From Metabacillus arenae (GTDB lineage: Bacteria; Bacillota; Bacilli; Bacillales; Bacillaceae), in assembly GCF_014773385.1 (NCBI RefSeq), contig NZ_JACXAI010000016.1, positions 62,001 to 126,000 on the forward strand: DNA of 64,000 nt. Direction: 5' to 3'. Below, in pieces: positions 37,874 through 47,190 of this stretch. The notes beneath the pieces were generated by a model. The model was given only the letters and a program-made list of their open reading frames with translations, was not told the origin of the DNA and did no database searches. Each line of letters starts with the position of its first letter. The first letter of the stretch is position 1. The position numbers and the translations under genes were made by a program.

Positions 37874-38902
37874 TTGAAAGTAGATTTGTTTGATTTTCAT
37901 CTCCCTGAGGAATTGATTGCTCAGGTTCCTTTAAAAGAAAGAGATGCATCTAGACTTATGGTGTTAAATAGAGAGACAGGAAGTATTGAACATAAAACAT
38001 TTCGTTCCATCGTTGATTTTTTTCAGCAGGGTGATTGTCTTGTTTTAAATGATACCCGAGTCCTGCCGGCAAGGCTTTATGGAATGAAAGAGGATACAGG
38101 GGCGAATGTGGAGATTCTTCTTTTAAAACAAGAGGAAAATGATACGTGGGAGACTCTCGTTAAGCCTGCTAAACGTGTGAAAAAGGGGACTATCGTTTTG
38201 TTTGGAGACGGTCGTCTTAAAGCTGAATGTGTCGGTGAAGCAGATCATGGGGGAAGATTATTTGATTTTAAGTATGAAGGAATCTTTTATGAAGTGCTCG
38301 AATCTCTTGGTGAAATGCCGCTGCCACCCTATATAAGAGAACAACTGGATGATAGGGAACGGTATCAAACCGTTTTTTCAAGAGAGAGCGGATCTGCAGC
38401 AGCTCCTACTGCAGGCCTGCACTTTACTGAAGAGCTTTTAAATGAAATGAAAAGCAAAGGTGTTCATATTGCTTTTATTACTTTGCATGTTGGCCTTGGA
38501 ACCTTTCGGCCGGTAAGTGCGGATACGATAGAAGAACATGAAATGCATGCTGAATTTTATCAGATGACTAGTGGAACGGCCCGATTATTAAATGAGGTGA
38601 GAGACCAAGGAGGACGCATTATCTCTGTTGGCACCACGTCTACGAGAACACTAGAAACGATTGCCTCTAAAAATAACGGTTTCTTTACCGATGAGAGCGG
38701 CTGGACAGATATTTTTATTTACCCAGGATATACATTTAGAGGAATAGATGGGATGATAACAAACTTCCATTTACCAAAATCCTCTCTTATCATGCTTGTT
38801 AGTGCGCTGGCAGGAAGAGAAAACGTTCTACACGCCTATCATACTGCCGTTGAAGAGAAATACCGATTTTTCAGCTTTGGCGATGCTATGCTGATCGTAT
38901 AG
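37874..38902 (+). CDS. queA: tRNA preQ1(34) S-adenosylmethionine ribosyltransferase-isomerase
   Basis: Transfers the ribosyl part of SAM to preQ1 in tRNA, making epoxyqueuosine. It begins [19 protein letters not shown] and contains [19 protein letters not shown] and [14 protein letters not shown], all QueA hallmarks. The TTG at 37874 with AAGGTG 6 bases upstream gives 342 aa, identical in length to the B. subtilis protein. Translation upstream of this is repeat DNA. Followed by tgt of the same pathway. Confidence 0.96.
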   Translation: MKVDLFDFHLPEELIAQVPLKERDASRLMVLNRETGSIEHKTFRSIVDFFQQGDCLVLNDTRVLPARLYGMKEDTGANVEILLLKQEENDTWETLVKPAKRVKKGTIVLFGDGRLKAECVGEADHGGRLFDFKYEGIFYEVLESLGEMPLPPYIREQLDDRERYQTVFSRESGSAAAPTAGLHFTEELLNEMKSKGVHIAFITLHVGLGTFRPVSADTIEEHEMHAEFYQMTSGTARLLNEVRDQGGRIISVGTTSTRTLETIASKNNGFFTDESGWTDIFIYPGYTFRGIDGMITNFHLPKSSLIMLVSALAGRENVLHAYHTAVEEKYRFFSFGDAMLIV

Positions 38903-38920
38903 ATTTTACAGAATTAATAA

Positions 38921-40078
<1,158 letters not shown>

Positions 40079-40159
40079 TGTATGATAATGGCAAAGTATA
40101 GTTTAAACTAAGAGATATAAGCTCTTCTTGCGATACCACTGCTTGAAAGGGGTGAAAAC

Positions 40160-40423
40160 ATGGAATTACTAGGAACAGTATTACCGCTTGTGCTAATGTT
40201 TGCGATTTTTTACTTCTTATTGATACGTCCGCAGCAGAAACAGCAAAAGAAAGTCCGTGATATGCAATCAAGCCTCCAAAAAGGCAATAAAGTTATTACA
40301 ATTGGCGGGATGCATGGATTTGTCGATTCTATTGATGAAGAAGTTGTTGTAATTAAAGCAGGTGACGGATCACGTTTAACTTTTGACCGTCGAGCTATTC
40401 GCGAAGTTGTAGACCAAGCTTAA
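40160..40423 (+). CDS. yajC: Preprotein translocase subunit YajC
   Basis: Small accessory of SecDF-YajC in protein export. One transmembrane helix at residues 5-23 (VLPLVLMFAIFYFLLIRPQQ) then the conserved KQQKKVRDMQSSLQKGNKV and ITIGGMHG. 87 aa. RBS AAAGGGGTG. The cognate secDF is 4 kb downstream. Confidence 0.95.
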   Translation: MELLGTVLPLVLMFAIFYFLLIRPQQKQQKKVRDMQSSLQKGNKVITIGGMHGFVDSIDEEVVVIKAGDGSRLTFDRRAIREVVDQA

Positions 40424-40431
40424 TTTAAGGC

Positions 40432-40594
40432 GGTATTTGAAAAACTTTGTTGCTATTAAAAAAAGTCTGTCACTTCTAGAGGTAAGGTATCTCTCATTGA
40501 GGTGAAAGATTAGTGAGACTACTAATAATCGGCAATTTACCGATGGCTCTTATTAAACAAACTATGTTAATAGCAACAACCTTTTAGAAAAGCG
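40432..40594 (-). repeat. Family A MITE-like repeat, copy 4 (inverted)
   Basis: On the minus strand it starts GCGCTTTTCTAAAAGG-TTGTTGCTATTAA and ends AATAGCAACAAAGTTTTTCA. Central hairpin ATCGG (40528-40532) / CCGAT (40540-40544) has a 7-base loop. This copy is inverted relative to copies 1-3. It starts 9 bases after yajC. Confidence 0.75.
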
Positions 40595-40615
40595 CTTCAA
40601 TGGACATACATAAGC

Positions 40616-40648
40616 TTAAAAAGGAAGCACAATTTGATGTGCTTCCTT
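40616..40648 (-). terminator. Terminator of the TIGR04086 gene
   Basis: AAGGAAGCACA (40621-40631) pairs with TGTGCTTCCTT (40638-40648). On the minus strand it starts right after the stop codon and ends in TTTTTAAG. Confidence 0.85.
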
Positions 40649-40996
40649 TTACTTTGACGTGGTTAAGTTTACTCCTGCGACACCTCCGAGCATGGCTGTG
40701 GCCAAAAAGCCCGCATGGTACATTGTTTGTTCTAATGTAAACACCTTCCCAAACCCCAAATATTGAAATAAAAAAACGATAATTGTATAGGAGAGTGCGG
40801 TTATGCCTCCGATCATCCAGCCTCTTTCTTTTCCTTTTCCTCCAGCAACAAATCCGCCAATAAAAACTGCGATAAATGATAAGGCTTTGATCATCCAAGA
40901 AATAGATTCTTCAGTTAATCCTGTAAATTTTAATATAAGGGAAAAAATGAAGCTAACAGCTAGTGCCATAATAAATATTGTCAAAAGGCCAAACAC
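40649..40996 (-). CDS. TIGR04086 family membrane protein (YrzE-like)
   Basis: A 115-aa protein with four transmembrane helices and the conserved cytoplasmic loop GGKGKERGWMIGG. GTG at 40996 is the first usual start codon, but no ribosome binding site precedes it. Ten codons upstream, in frame, AAGGGAGAG stands 7 bases before an ATC codon (41024-41026), giving xETKRWGKGIVFG, which looks like the true N terminus. Family function is unknown. The place after yajC matches B. subtilis yrzE. Confidence 0.88.
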   Translation of the reverse strand: MFGLLTIFIMALAVSFIFSLILKFTGLTEESISWMIKALSFIAVFIGGFVAGGKGKERGWMIGGITALSYTIIVFLFQYLGFGKVFTLEQTMYHAGFLATAMLGGVAGVNLTTSK

Positions 40997-41026
40997 GATC
41001 CCTTTTCCCCATCTTTTCGTTTCGAT

Positions 41027-41554
41027 TGTATCTCTCTCCCTTCAAGCATGCTTGTTTTGGCTCGTCTTATTTCATGCATATTCTGAAAGGCAAAAAAATA
41101 GAATATAAATATTTTATCGGACTTGCTTCATTCATAATCAAAAGGGCTAGCATGTCCGATTTAACGTGTTTTGCATCAGCTAAGAGCAATTCTAATCTTA
41201 CTGTTAACATATTACGAGTACAAATTTGAAGAAGTGTTCTTGCAAGTGGAATGGAAAATTCTATTTTTCTATAACCAAGCTCCTATCAACTTTAAATATT
41301 AATATTCGTTATTTACTTTTGCATTTTCATACATCAAAATGACCGCACTGTACAGACTACGATATAGCAATGCTCTTTCATAACGTGAGACTTCCATTGG
41401 TGAGGGTATTCTTTATCACCCGCTGATGGTTTGTTGAATCAATCGGACTCATGTGGCAATTTATTCCCGCCTATCATCATTTTTTCTCTGCAGTTTGAGA
41501 TAGCGTGGTATTACCTCCCGTTAAGAGTCGGATAAAGGGGGCTGGAGGCATCCA
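41027..41554. other. Long non-coding gap before the DUF421 gene
   Basis: No supported gene. ATCGGAC (41116-41122) and GTCCGAT (41154-41160) are an inverted repeat with a 31-base gap. A stretch at about 41380-41450 (GTGAGACTTCCATTGG, CACCCGCTGATGG) resembles decayed family A middle sequence. No promoter could be fixed. Confidence 0.4.
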
Positions 41555-42205
41555 ATGGAAGTATATATCGCAATCGTTATCAGAACGATCTTTTTGTACT
41601 TTTTAATATTGTTAATTTTTCGGTTGATGGGTAAAAGGGAAATTGGTGAATTAAGTATTTTAGACTTGGTTGTTTTTATAATGATTGCAGAGATGGCAGT
41701 CATGGCCATAGAAGATACTAATGATCCGCTCCTCCATTCTATTGTTGCTATGTTTTTATTGATGGGAATTCAATTAGGCTTAGCATATTTAACATTAAAG
41801 AGCCAAAAAGTCAGGAATATTATTGATGGTAAACCTACCATCATTATTGACAGAGGAAAAATCGATGAAAATGCAATGCGAAAACAGAGGTATAATTTCA
41901 ACGATTTGATGATTCAGCTGAGGGACAAGGATGTAAATAATGTGGCAGATGTGGAATTTGCTATATTAGAACCATCAGGTAAATTATCTGTTTTTCAAAA
42001 GGAAAGAAATGAGGAAGAACCTGATTTACATATGCCTTTAATTATAGATGGTGTAGTCCAGGATGAAAATCTTCACAAAATTGATAGAAATAATTTATGG
42101 CTTCGTCAACAACTAAGAAAATTAGGCTACCCAGAATTAAAAAACATATCCTATTGTACCTTTGGAAACGGAATGTTTTACGTTGACTTAAAAGATAAGA
42201 ATTAA
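41555..42205 (+). CDS. DUF421 membrane protein (YetF/YrbG-like)
   Basis: A 216-aa protein: three N-terminal transmembrane helices (about residues 4-24, 31-53, 60-80) with the family motif FRLMGKREIGELSILDLVVF, then a cytoplasmic domain with ARGKP-like DGKPTIIIDRGKIDENAMRK and FNDLMIQLRDKDV. B. subtilis YrbG occupies the same place. Relatives act in spore coat or germinant-related phenotypes, but no activity is proven. RBS GGAGG 8 bases upstream. Convergent with spoVB. Confidence 0.9.
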   Translation: MEVYIAIVIRTIFLYFLILLIFRLMGKREIGELSILDLVVFIMIAEMAVMAIEDTNDPLLHSIVAMFLLMGIQLGLAYLTLKSQKVRNIIDGKPTIIIDRGKIDENAMRKQRYNFNDLMIQLRDKDVNNVADVEFAILEPSGKLSVFQKERNEEEPDLHMPLIIDGVVQDENLHKIDRNNLWLRQQLRKLGYPELKNISYCTFGNGMFYVDLKDKN

Positions 42206-42237
42206 AAAAAGGGTACCAGGTACCCTTTTTTTAATTC
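42199..42237. terminator. Bidirectional terminator, perfect 39-base palindrome (GGTACC copy 3)
   Basis: Two 19-base arms, 42199-42217 and 42219-42237, are perfect complements around a central A, each with a run of seven A/T next to GGGTACC. The palindrome includes both stop codons of the convergent DUF421 and spoVB genes and gives a U tract on either strand. Confidence 0.92.
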
Positions 42238-43805
42238 TTTCTAGGAATCAATAATGCCAGATAGGATCCAATGAAGGGAATTCGCTGTATTTCTTCTTTT
42301 TCCACTAACCTGAAGGCAATAAGAAACAGGCAGTAACTGACCGTTGTGAAGCTGATACAGATGACTAAATTTAGCGGAGGTGAGTCCACAAATACGAGGT
42401 TTTTATAAAAAACATATCCGATAAGACCTGATAATGCCATTGTGATCAAGCATTTTGTATACTGGCGGATATGAATGGTAAAGGATATGACTTTTAAAAC
42501 GGTTGCAAAGTGCAAAAGAGTTACAACCATCATTCCAACCACGATTGCCAGTGCAGCACCCATGATTCCGAGTGACGGTCTTGATGCAAGAATAAAAATA
42601 AGCCCTGTTTTTATAACGGCCCCGATAAAGCTGTTGATCATAGCAGCTCTCGCTAAATTCAATGCTTGGAGAGAGGCTTGAAGCGGTCCTTGCAAGTAAT
42701 AAAAGATAAAAAATGGAGCCATAATCTGCACAAAGATCGCAGAATTATTATTACCATACAATACCTCCATAAGAGGACTCGCATAAATATATAAAATGAC
42801 AACTGCCAGTCCACCAGTAACAAACGATAGCCTTAAAGCTTGCTGGAGTCTGTATTCCACTAATCGAAACTTTTTTTGTGCCATTGCTTCACTTATAGCT
42901 GGAACCAAAGAAGTTGATAACGAATACGTGATAAAGGAAGGAAGTGTAAGCAAGGTTACAGCGTATCCTGTTAACGCCCCGTACTGCTTTGTAGCAAGAG
43001 AGGTCGCAACACCCGCAATGGCAAGACTTTGAGCGACTACTATTGGCTCGAAAAACCAAGCTACAGACCCAATCAGCCTGCTTCCTGTCGTGGGTAAAGC
43101 AATAGCCAATAACTCATGCATAGTTGCTTTTCCATTTTGTATGGATTTGAAAAAATTTTTCCGAATTCGTACCTTCTTTTTAAGCTTAAACATCGCGAAT
43201 AAGTACAATAAAGAGATAAGCTCGCCAACTACTGCCGAAGCCATGGCGCCTGCAGCCGCATACTCTATTCCGTATGGTAAAAATGCTTGCGTAAAGATAG
43301 CAATTAAGGAAATTCGAACCACCTGCTCAAGAATTTGGGAATAGGCAGCAGGCTTCATGTTTTGCTTCCCTTGAAAATAGCCTCTTAAAACACTTGAAAT
43401 CGCAATAATAGGAACAACTGGTGAAATAGCGAGAAGAGGATACAATGTTCGCGGATCTGTAAAAAAGATCTCAGCTAAAATAGGTGCAAGAAAAATGATA
43501 GCAGGTGTAAACAGAATACTTAAACTCCCTGTGATAGCTAAGGAGACAACAAGTATTTTTTTTATTTTCCGCCGATCATTTTGAGCCTCTGCTTCTGAAA
43601 CAAGCTTTGAAATGGCAACTGGGAGACCAAGCTGAGTGATGGTAATGATCAGCACAAGGGAGGGGACAGCCATCATATACAGTCCTACCCCTTCTTCACC
43701 GACATATCTGGCAAGCACAAGCCTGTTAATAAATCCTAGAATTTTTGTAATAAATGCCGCAACAATTAAGGTTAGCGTGCCTTTAATAAAAGTTTGTTTT
43801 GACAT
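42231..43805 (-). CDS. spoVB: Stage V sporulation protein B (MOP/MATE-fold flippase)
   Basis: Polytopic protein of about 14 transmembrane helices in the polysaccharide-transporter branch of the MOP superfamily. It is needed for cortex synthesis and probably flips lipid II in the mother cell. Begins MSKQTFIKGTLTLIVAAF with KILGFINRLVLARYVGEEGVG. ATG 43805 has AGAAGGCAGG upstream and gives 524 aa, close to B. subtilis (518). An upstream ATG at 43859 has no such site. Confidence 0.94.
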   Translation of the reverse strand: MSKQTFIKGTLTLIVAAFITKILGFINRLVLARYVGEEGVGLYMMAVPSLVLIITITQLGLPVAISKLVSEAEAQNDRRKIKKILVVSLAITGSLSILFTPAIIFLAPILAEIFFTDPRTLYPLLAISPVVPIIAISSVLRGYFQGKQNMKPAAYSQILEQVVRISLIAIFTQAFLPYGIEYAAAGAMASAVVGELISLLYLFAMFKLKKKVRIRKNFFKSIQNGKATMHELLAIALPTTGSRLIGSVAWFFEPIVVAQSLAIAGVATSLATKQYGALTGYAVTLLTLPSFITYSLSTSLVPAISEAMAQKKFRLVEYRLQQALRLSFVTGGLAVVILYIYASPLMEVLYGNNNSAIFVQIMAPFFIFYYLQGPLQASLQALNLARAAMINSFIGAVIKTGLIFILASRPSLGIMGAALAIVVGMMVVTLLHFATVLKVISFTIHIRQYTKCLITMALSGLIGYVFYKNLVFVDSPPLNLVICISFTTVSYCLFLIAFRLVEKEEIQRIPFIGSYLALLIPRKN

Positions 43806-43848
43806 TTTTATACCTGCCTTCTCAAATAACGTGGAATCATATACAATT

Positions 43849-43878
43849 ACTATATGCACGTGATTTGGCCAAGCATGA
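43849..43878 (-). promoter_or_regulatory. Possible sigma-E promoter of spoVB
   Basis: On the minus strand TCATGCT (43878-43872; 5 of 7 to KMATATT), 15 bases, CATATAGT (43856-43849; 6 of 8 to CATACAMT). spoVB is sigma-E dependent in B. subtilis. Weak by itself. Confidence 0.4.
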
Positions 43879-43945
43879 CAAGTTCTATCGTTTTGACGAT
43901 AAAAAGTAAAGATATGAACTTACTATATGAGGAGTGAGGAAGCCG

Positions 43946-44239
43946 GTGAACCATCCAGCAGATCAATATCGTCATCATTTAAAACCATTTATCATAAGCA
44001 AATTGGAAGAGTTTAAGCTCCTTGGTTACGGTGAGGTGAAAGTAGATGAATTTTGGACTTATTTAATAAGCAAAAAATGGAAAAAACAAAAAGAAGAACT
44101 GCAAATGCATGAAATCGTTTCTGATATTCTATCTGTGAAAGCCAATGATTTTATGAATTATGCCACGGTAGAATCATTTAAAACATCCAGTTGGATGGGA
44201 AGCGAGGAAAATCAAAGGCTCTTAAAAGAACTTATTTAG
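43946..44239 (+). CDS. comN: Post-transcriptional regulator ComN
   Basis: A 97-aa soluble protein with HHLKPFIISKLEEFKLLGYG and a KKWKKQKEE basic stretch. Matches the ComN/YrzD family, which in B. subtilis acts on comE mRNA at the pole with DivIVA. GTG 43946 is chosen with GTGAGGA 5 bases upstream; GTG 43934 is an alternative. Located between spoVB and secDF as in B. subtilis. Confidence 0.85.
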   Translation: MNHPADQYRHHLKPFIISKLEEFKLLGYGEVKVDEFWTYLISKKWKKQKEELQMHEIVSDILSVKANDFMNYATVESFKTSSWMGSEENQRLLKELI

Positions 44240-44281
44240 AGGCTACCATGAGTTTTACGTAAAGCTAAGGAGGATACATAC

Positions 44282-46510
44282 ATGGTCAAAAAAGGCCGTA
44301 TTATAGCATTTTTTCTTATCATAATTATAGCAGGAGTATTAGTTGGTCTAAATTCAAACAAAGCGGCCAATAACATTAGCCTTGGGCTTGATCTTCAAGG
44401 AGGATTTGAAGTTTTATATGAAGTGAAGCCTGTAAACAAAGGAGAAAAGATTGAACAAAGTGATTTAGTAAGTACTGTTAGAGCGCTTGAACAACGTGCT
44501 AACGTACTTGGGGTTAGTGAGCCTAATATTCAAATTGAGGGAGACAACCGGATTCGTGTTCAACTTGCTGGCGTAGAAGATCAGAATAGAGCACGGGAAA
44601 TCCTGTCTACACAAGCAAAGCTGACTTTTCGTGATGTGAATGATAAAGAAATGATGAATGGGGCAGACCTTCAGCAAGGTGGAGCTTCTCAATCATTTAG
44701 CGAAACGAACCAGCCAATTGTGCTAGTTAAATTAAAGGATGCCGAAAAATTTGCAAATGTTACTCAACATATATTGAGTTTGGAGCCCAATAATCAGCTG
44801 GTTATCTGGCTTGATTATCAAGAGGGTGATTCCTTTAAGGAGGAAGCAGGGAAGGAGAATCCTAAGTTTCTCTCTGCTCCGAATGTAAGTCATGTTTTAA
44901 ACACGACAGATGTTATGATTGAAGGCGATTTTACGATTGAAGAGGCAAAGGATCTAGCCAATCTGCTAAATGCAGGGGCTCTGCCGGTTAATCTTGATGA
45001 AATGTATTCCACTTCAGTAGGGGCTAAATTTGGTGAACAGGCGCTAGATCAAACAGTTTTGGCGGGGATTATTGGCATCGGGATCATTTTCTTATTTATG
45101 CTGCTATTTTACCAATTGCCTGGGTTCATTGCGATTGTCACCTTGAGTGTTTATATTTATCTTATTTTGCAAGTGTTTGACTGGATGAACGGGGTTTTGA
45201 CACTGCCTGGGATTGCAGCGATTATACTAGGCGTAGGCATGGCAGTTGATGCGAATATTATTACATATGAGCGGATCAAGGAAGAATTAAAGCTGGGAAA
45301 AACAGTCAGGTCTGCCTTCAAGTCAGGAAATAGACGATCGATTGCTACCATTTTGGATGCAAATCTTACAACAATTTTAGCAGGAGTTGTTTTATTTATC
45401 TTTGGAACAAGCTCGGTTAAAGGATTTGCAACAATGTTAATTTTAAGTATATTAGCAAGCTTTATTACAGCTGTTTTCTTAGCACGTATTCTTCTTGGGC
45501 TTCTTGTTGAAAGCCGTTTACTTGATAAGAAAAAAGGTTGGTTTGGTGTTAAGAAAAGTGAAATTCTTGATATCGCCCAAACGAATGAACATACAGAAGT
45601 TCCGACAAAATTTAGTAAATGGGATTTTGTTAATAAACGAAAGCTTTTCTTTATGATTTCCTCTTTAATGGTTGCAGCAGGTATTATTATTCTATTTGTT
45701 TTCCGCTTAAACTTGGGAATTGACTTTGCGAGTGGAACAAGAATAGAGATACTATCTGACAAACCGCTTACAGCAGAAGAAGTGGAAACAGAGCTTAATT
45801 CACTTGATGTTGAAGTAAATGAAGTGGTTTTATCTGGGGAAAATAATGAAGTCGGTGTTGCAAGATTTGTAGGGGTACTAAGCCAAGAAAAAATTGCAGA
45901 AGTGAAAACTCATTTTAATGAGAAATACGGCTCAGAGCCAAATGTTTCTACAGTATCGCCAACAGTCGGAAAAGAACTTGCCCGCAATGCCTTAATTGCA
46001 GTTTTGATTGCTTCTGTCGGGATTATTATTTATGTCTCTTTCCGGTTTGAATTTTATATGGCGCTTGCTTCAATCATTGCGCTCTTGCACGATGCCTTCT
46101 TTATCATTACGTTCTTTAGTATCACCCGGTTAGAAGTAGATATCACATTTATTGCTGCCGTTCTTACGATTGTCGGGTACTCGATAAATGATACCATTGT
46201 AACCTTCGATCGTATTCGCGAAAAAATGAAGAAAACAAAGGCTAAAACAAAAGAAGATCTTGCGAATATTGTTAATCGCAGCTTGCAGGAAACTTTCACA
46301 CGTTCTATTAATACAGTACTTACTGTGGTCATAGCTGTCATAGCGCTTATCATTTTTGGAGCAGGCTCTATTTTGAATTTTTCTATAGCTTTATTGATCG
46401 GTTTAATTTCGGGAACCTATTCCTCTTTATTCATTGCTGCTCAATTATGGCTTGTGTGGAAAGGAAAGCAATTAGAAAAGAAAAAAGCAGAAGTTATTGA
46501 AGAAACTTAA
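44282..46510 (+). CDS. secDF: Protein translocase subunit SecDF (fused)
   Basis: SecD and SecF fused in one 742-aa chain, as usual in Bacillus. It uses the proton gradient to help export. SecD half: first helix, then LGLDLQGGFEVLYEV, a periplasmic P1 domain, and GIIGIGIIFLFMLLFYQLPGF with GMAVDANIITYERIKEEL (helix 4). SecF half: FRLNLGIDFASGTRIEI and VGYSINDTIVTFDRIREKM. About 12 helices. RBS AAGGAGG. Terminator at 46523. Confidence 0.97.
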   Translation: MVKKGRIIAFFLIIIIAGVLVGLNSNKAANNISLGLDLQGGFEVLYEVKPVNKGEKIEQSDLVSTVRALEQRANVLGVSEPNIQIEGDNRIRVQLAGVEDQNRAREILSTQAKLTFRDVNDKEMMNGADLQQGGASQSFSETNQPIVLVKLKDAEKFANVTQHILSLEPNNQLVIWLDYQEGDSFKEEAGKENPKFLSAPNVSHVLNTTDVMIEGDFTIEEAKDLANLLNAGALPVNLDEMYSTSVGAKFGEQALDQTVLAGIIGIGIIFLFMLLFYQLPGFIAIVTLSVYIYLILQVFDWMNGVLTLPGIAAIILGVGMAVDANIITYERIKEELKLGKTVRSAFKSGNRRSIATILDANLTTILAGVVLFIFGTSSVKGFATMLILSILASFITAVFLARILLGLLVESRLLDKKKGWFGVKKSEILDIAQTNEHTEVPTKFSKWDFVNKRKLFFMISSLMVAAGIIILFVFRLNLGIDFASGTRIEILSDKPLTAEEVETELNSLDVEVNEVVLSGENNEVGVARFVGVLSQEKIAEVKTHFNEKYGSEPNVSTVSPTVGKELARNALIAVLIASVGIIIYVSFRFEFYMALASIIALLHDAFFIITFFSITRLEVDITFIAAVLTIVGYSINDTIVTFDRIREKMKKTKAKTKEDLANIVNRSLQETFTRSINTVLTVVIAVIALIIFGAGSILNFSIALLIGLISGTYSSLFIAAQLWLVWKGKQLEKKKAEVIEET

Positions 46511-46522
46511 TATCATTTTCAG

Positions 46523-46547
46523 AACCGCGAGTGAATCGCGGTTTTTT
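46523..46547 (+). terminator. Terminator after secDF
   Basis: AACCGCGA (46523-46530) pairs with TCGCGGTT (46536-46543), loop GTGAA, then TTTT. Confidence 0.9.
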
Positions 46548-46774
46548 CTGTTCTCAAGGAAAGAGGTAAGTGTTTTAATAATGGTATCCTTAGGGTATAA
46601 GTAATAAAAGTACTTATATAATAAGTTCAAAGATTATGGCTGGCTTATAAGGATAAAAGAAAGTAAGTAAAAGCATTCGGCATATCACCGTCCTTCAATT
46701 TATCCGAGTGATGAACGATGTGTCGATTGCAGCTAATTTGTGAAAACAGCCTATACACAAAAGGAGAGAAACAG
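46548..46774 (+). repeat. Leader of the LapA-like gene with a family A tail
   Basis: TTTGTGAAAACAGCCT (46737-46752) is identical to the last bases of family A copy 2, and the preceding TGTCGATTGCAGC fits its core. The rest of this 227-base gap shows no gene. It looks like a truncated family A element. Confidence 0.45.
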
Positions 46775-47131
46775 ATGAAAAAACAAAGGAGTTTACTTTT
46801 CGCCTTTATTTTTATTATTATTGTAGCTGTTTTTGCGGTTATTAACGTTGAACCTGTTCAGGTTGATTACTTATTTGGACATTCACAATGGCCCCTTATT
46901 TTAGTGATTTTAGGCTCAGCTTTTTTAGGCGGGTTAATCGTATCCATGACTGGTATTGTTCAGATCTTTAATCTGCAAAGAAAAATTAAAACACTTCAGA
47001 AAGAAAAGACAGCTGTTCAAGGTGAGTTAAACAAAGTTAAGGTCGGCCATGAGACAAACCGCACAGCAACAGAGCATCAACTTACTGAAAAAAAGGGAAT
47101 GGGAACAGATAACACGATAGAAATGAAATAA
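46775..47131 (+). CDS. LapA family membrane protein (YrvD-like)
   Basis: A 118-aa protein with two transmembrane helices (about 8-26 and 42-64) around VINVEPVQVDYLFGHSQWPL, and a cytoplasmic coiled coil rich in Lys/Gln (LQRKIKTLQKEKTAVQGEL). The LapA domain family includes E. coli LapA, a lipopolysaccharide assembly partner; in Gram-positives the role is unknown. ATG 46775 follows AAAGGAGAG. In the same place as B. subtilis yrvD, ahead of recJ. Confidence 0.88.
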   Translation: MKKQRSLLFAFIFIIIVAVFAVINVEPVQVDYLFGHSQWPLILVILGSAFLGGLIVSMTGIVQIFNLQRKIKTLQKEKTAVQGELNKVKVGHETNRTATEHQLTEKKGMGTDNTIEMK

Positions 47132-47137
47132 TTCAAT

Positions 47138-47167
47138 TTGAAACCCCTCTGGTCATTCTTGTATAAT
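47138..47167 (+). promoter_or_regulatory. Promoter of recJ inside a hairpin
   Basis: TTGAAA (47138-47143), 18 bases, TATAAT (47162-47167). The spacer contains the left arm and the -10 lies in the loop of the hairpin at 47144-47183. Start near 47174. Confidence 0.6.
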
Positions 47168-47183
47168 AGGATGACTAGAGGGG
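47144..47183 (+). promoter_or_regulatory. Hairpin covering the recJ ribosome binding site
   Basis: CCCCTCTGGTCAT (47144-47156) pairs over 13 positions (one G-U) with ATGACTAGAGGGG (47171-47183). The right arm is the recJ Shine-Dalgarno GAGGGGTGA, 7 bases before the ATG. No U tract follows, so it is not a standard terminator. Confidence 0.65.
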
Positions 47184-47190
47184 TGAATTT

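Noticed and set aside
40803-41229. Plus-strand frames over the TIGR04086 gene and the gap after it
   Set aside because: The minus strand has a clear membrane protein with terminator. The plus frames have no ribosome binding site.
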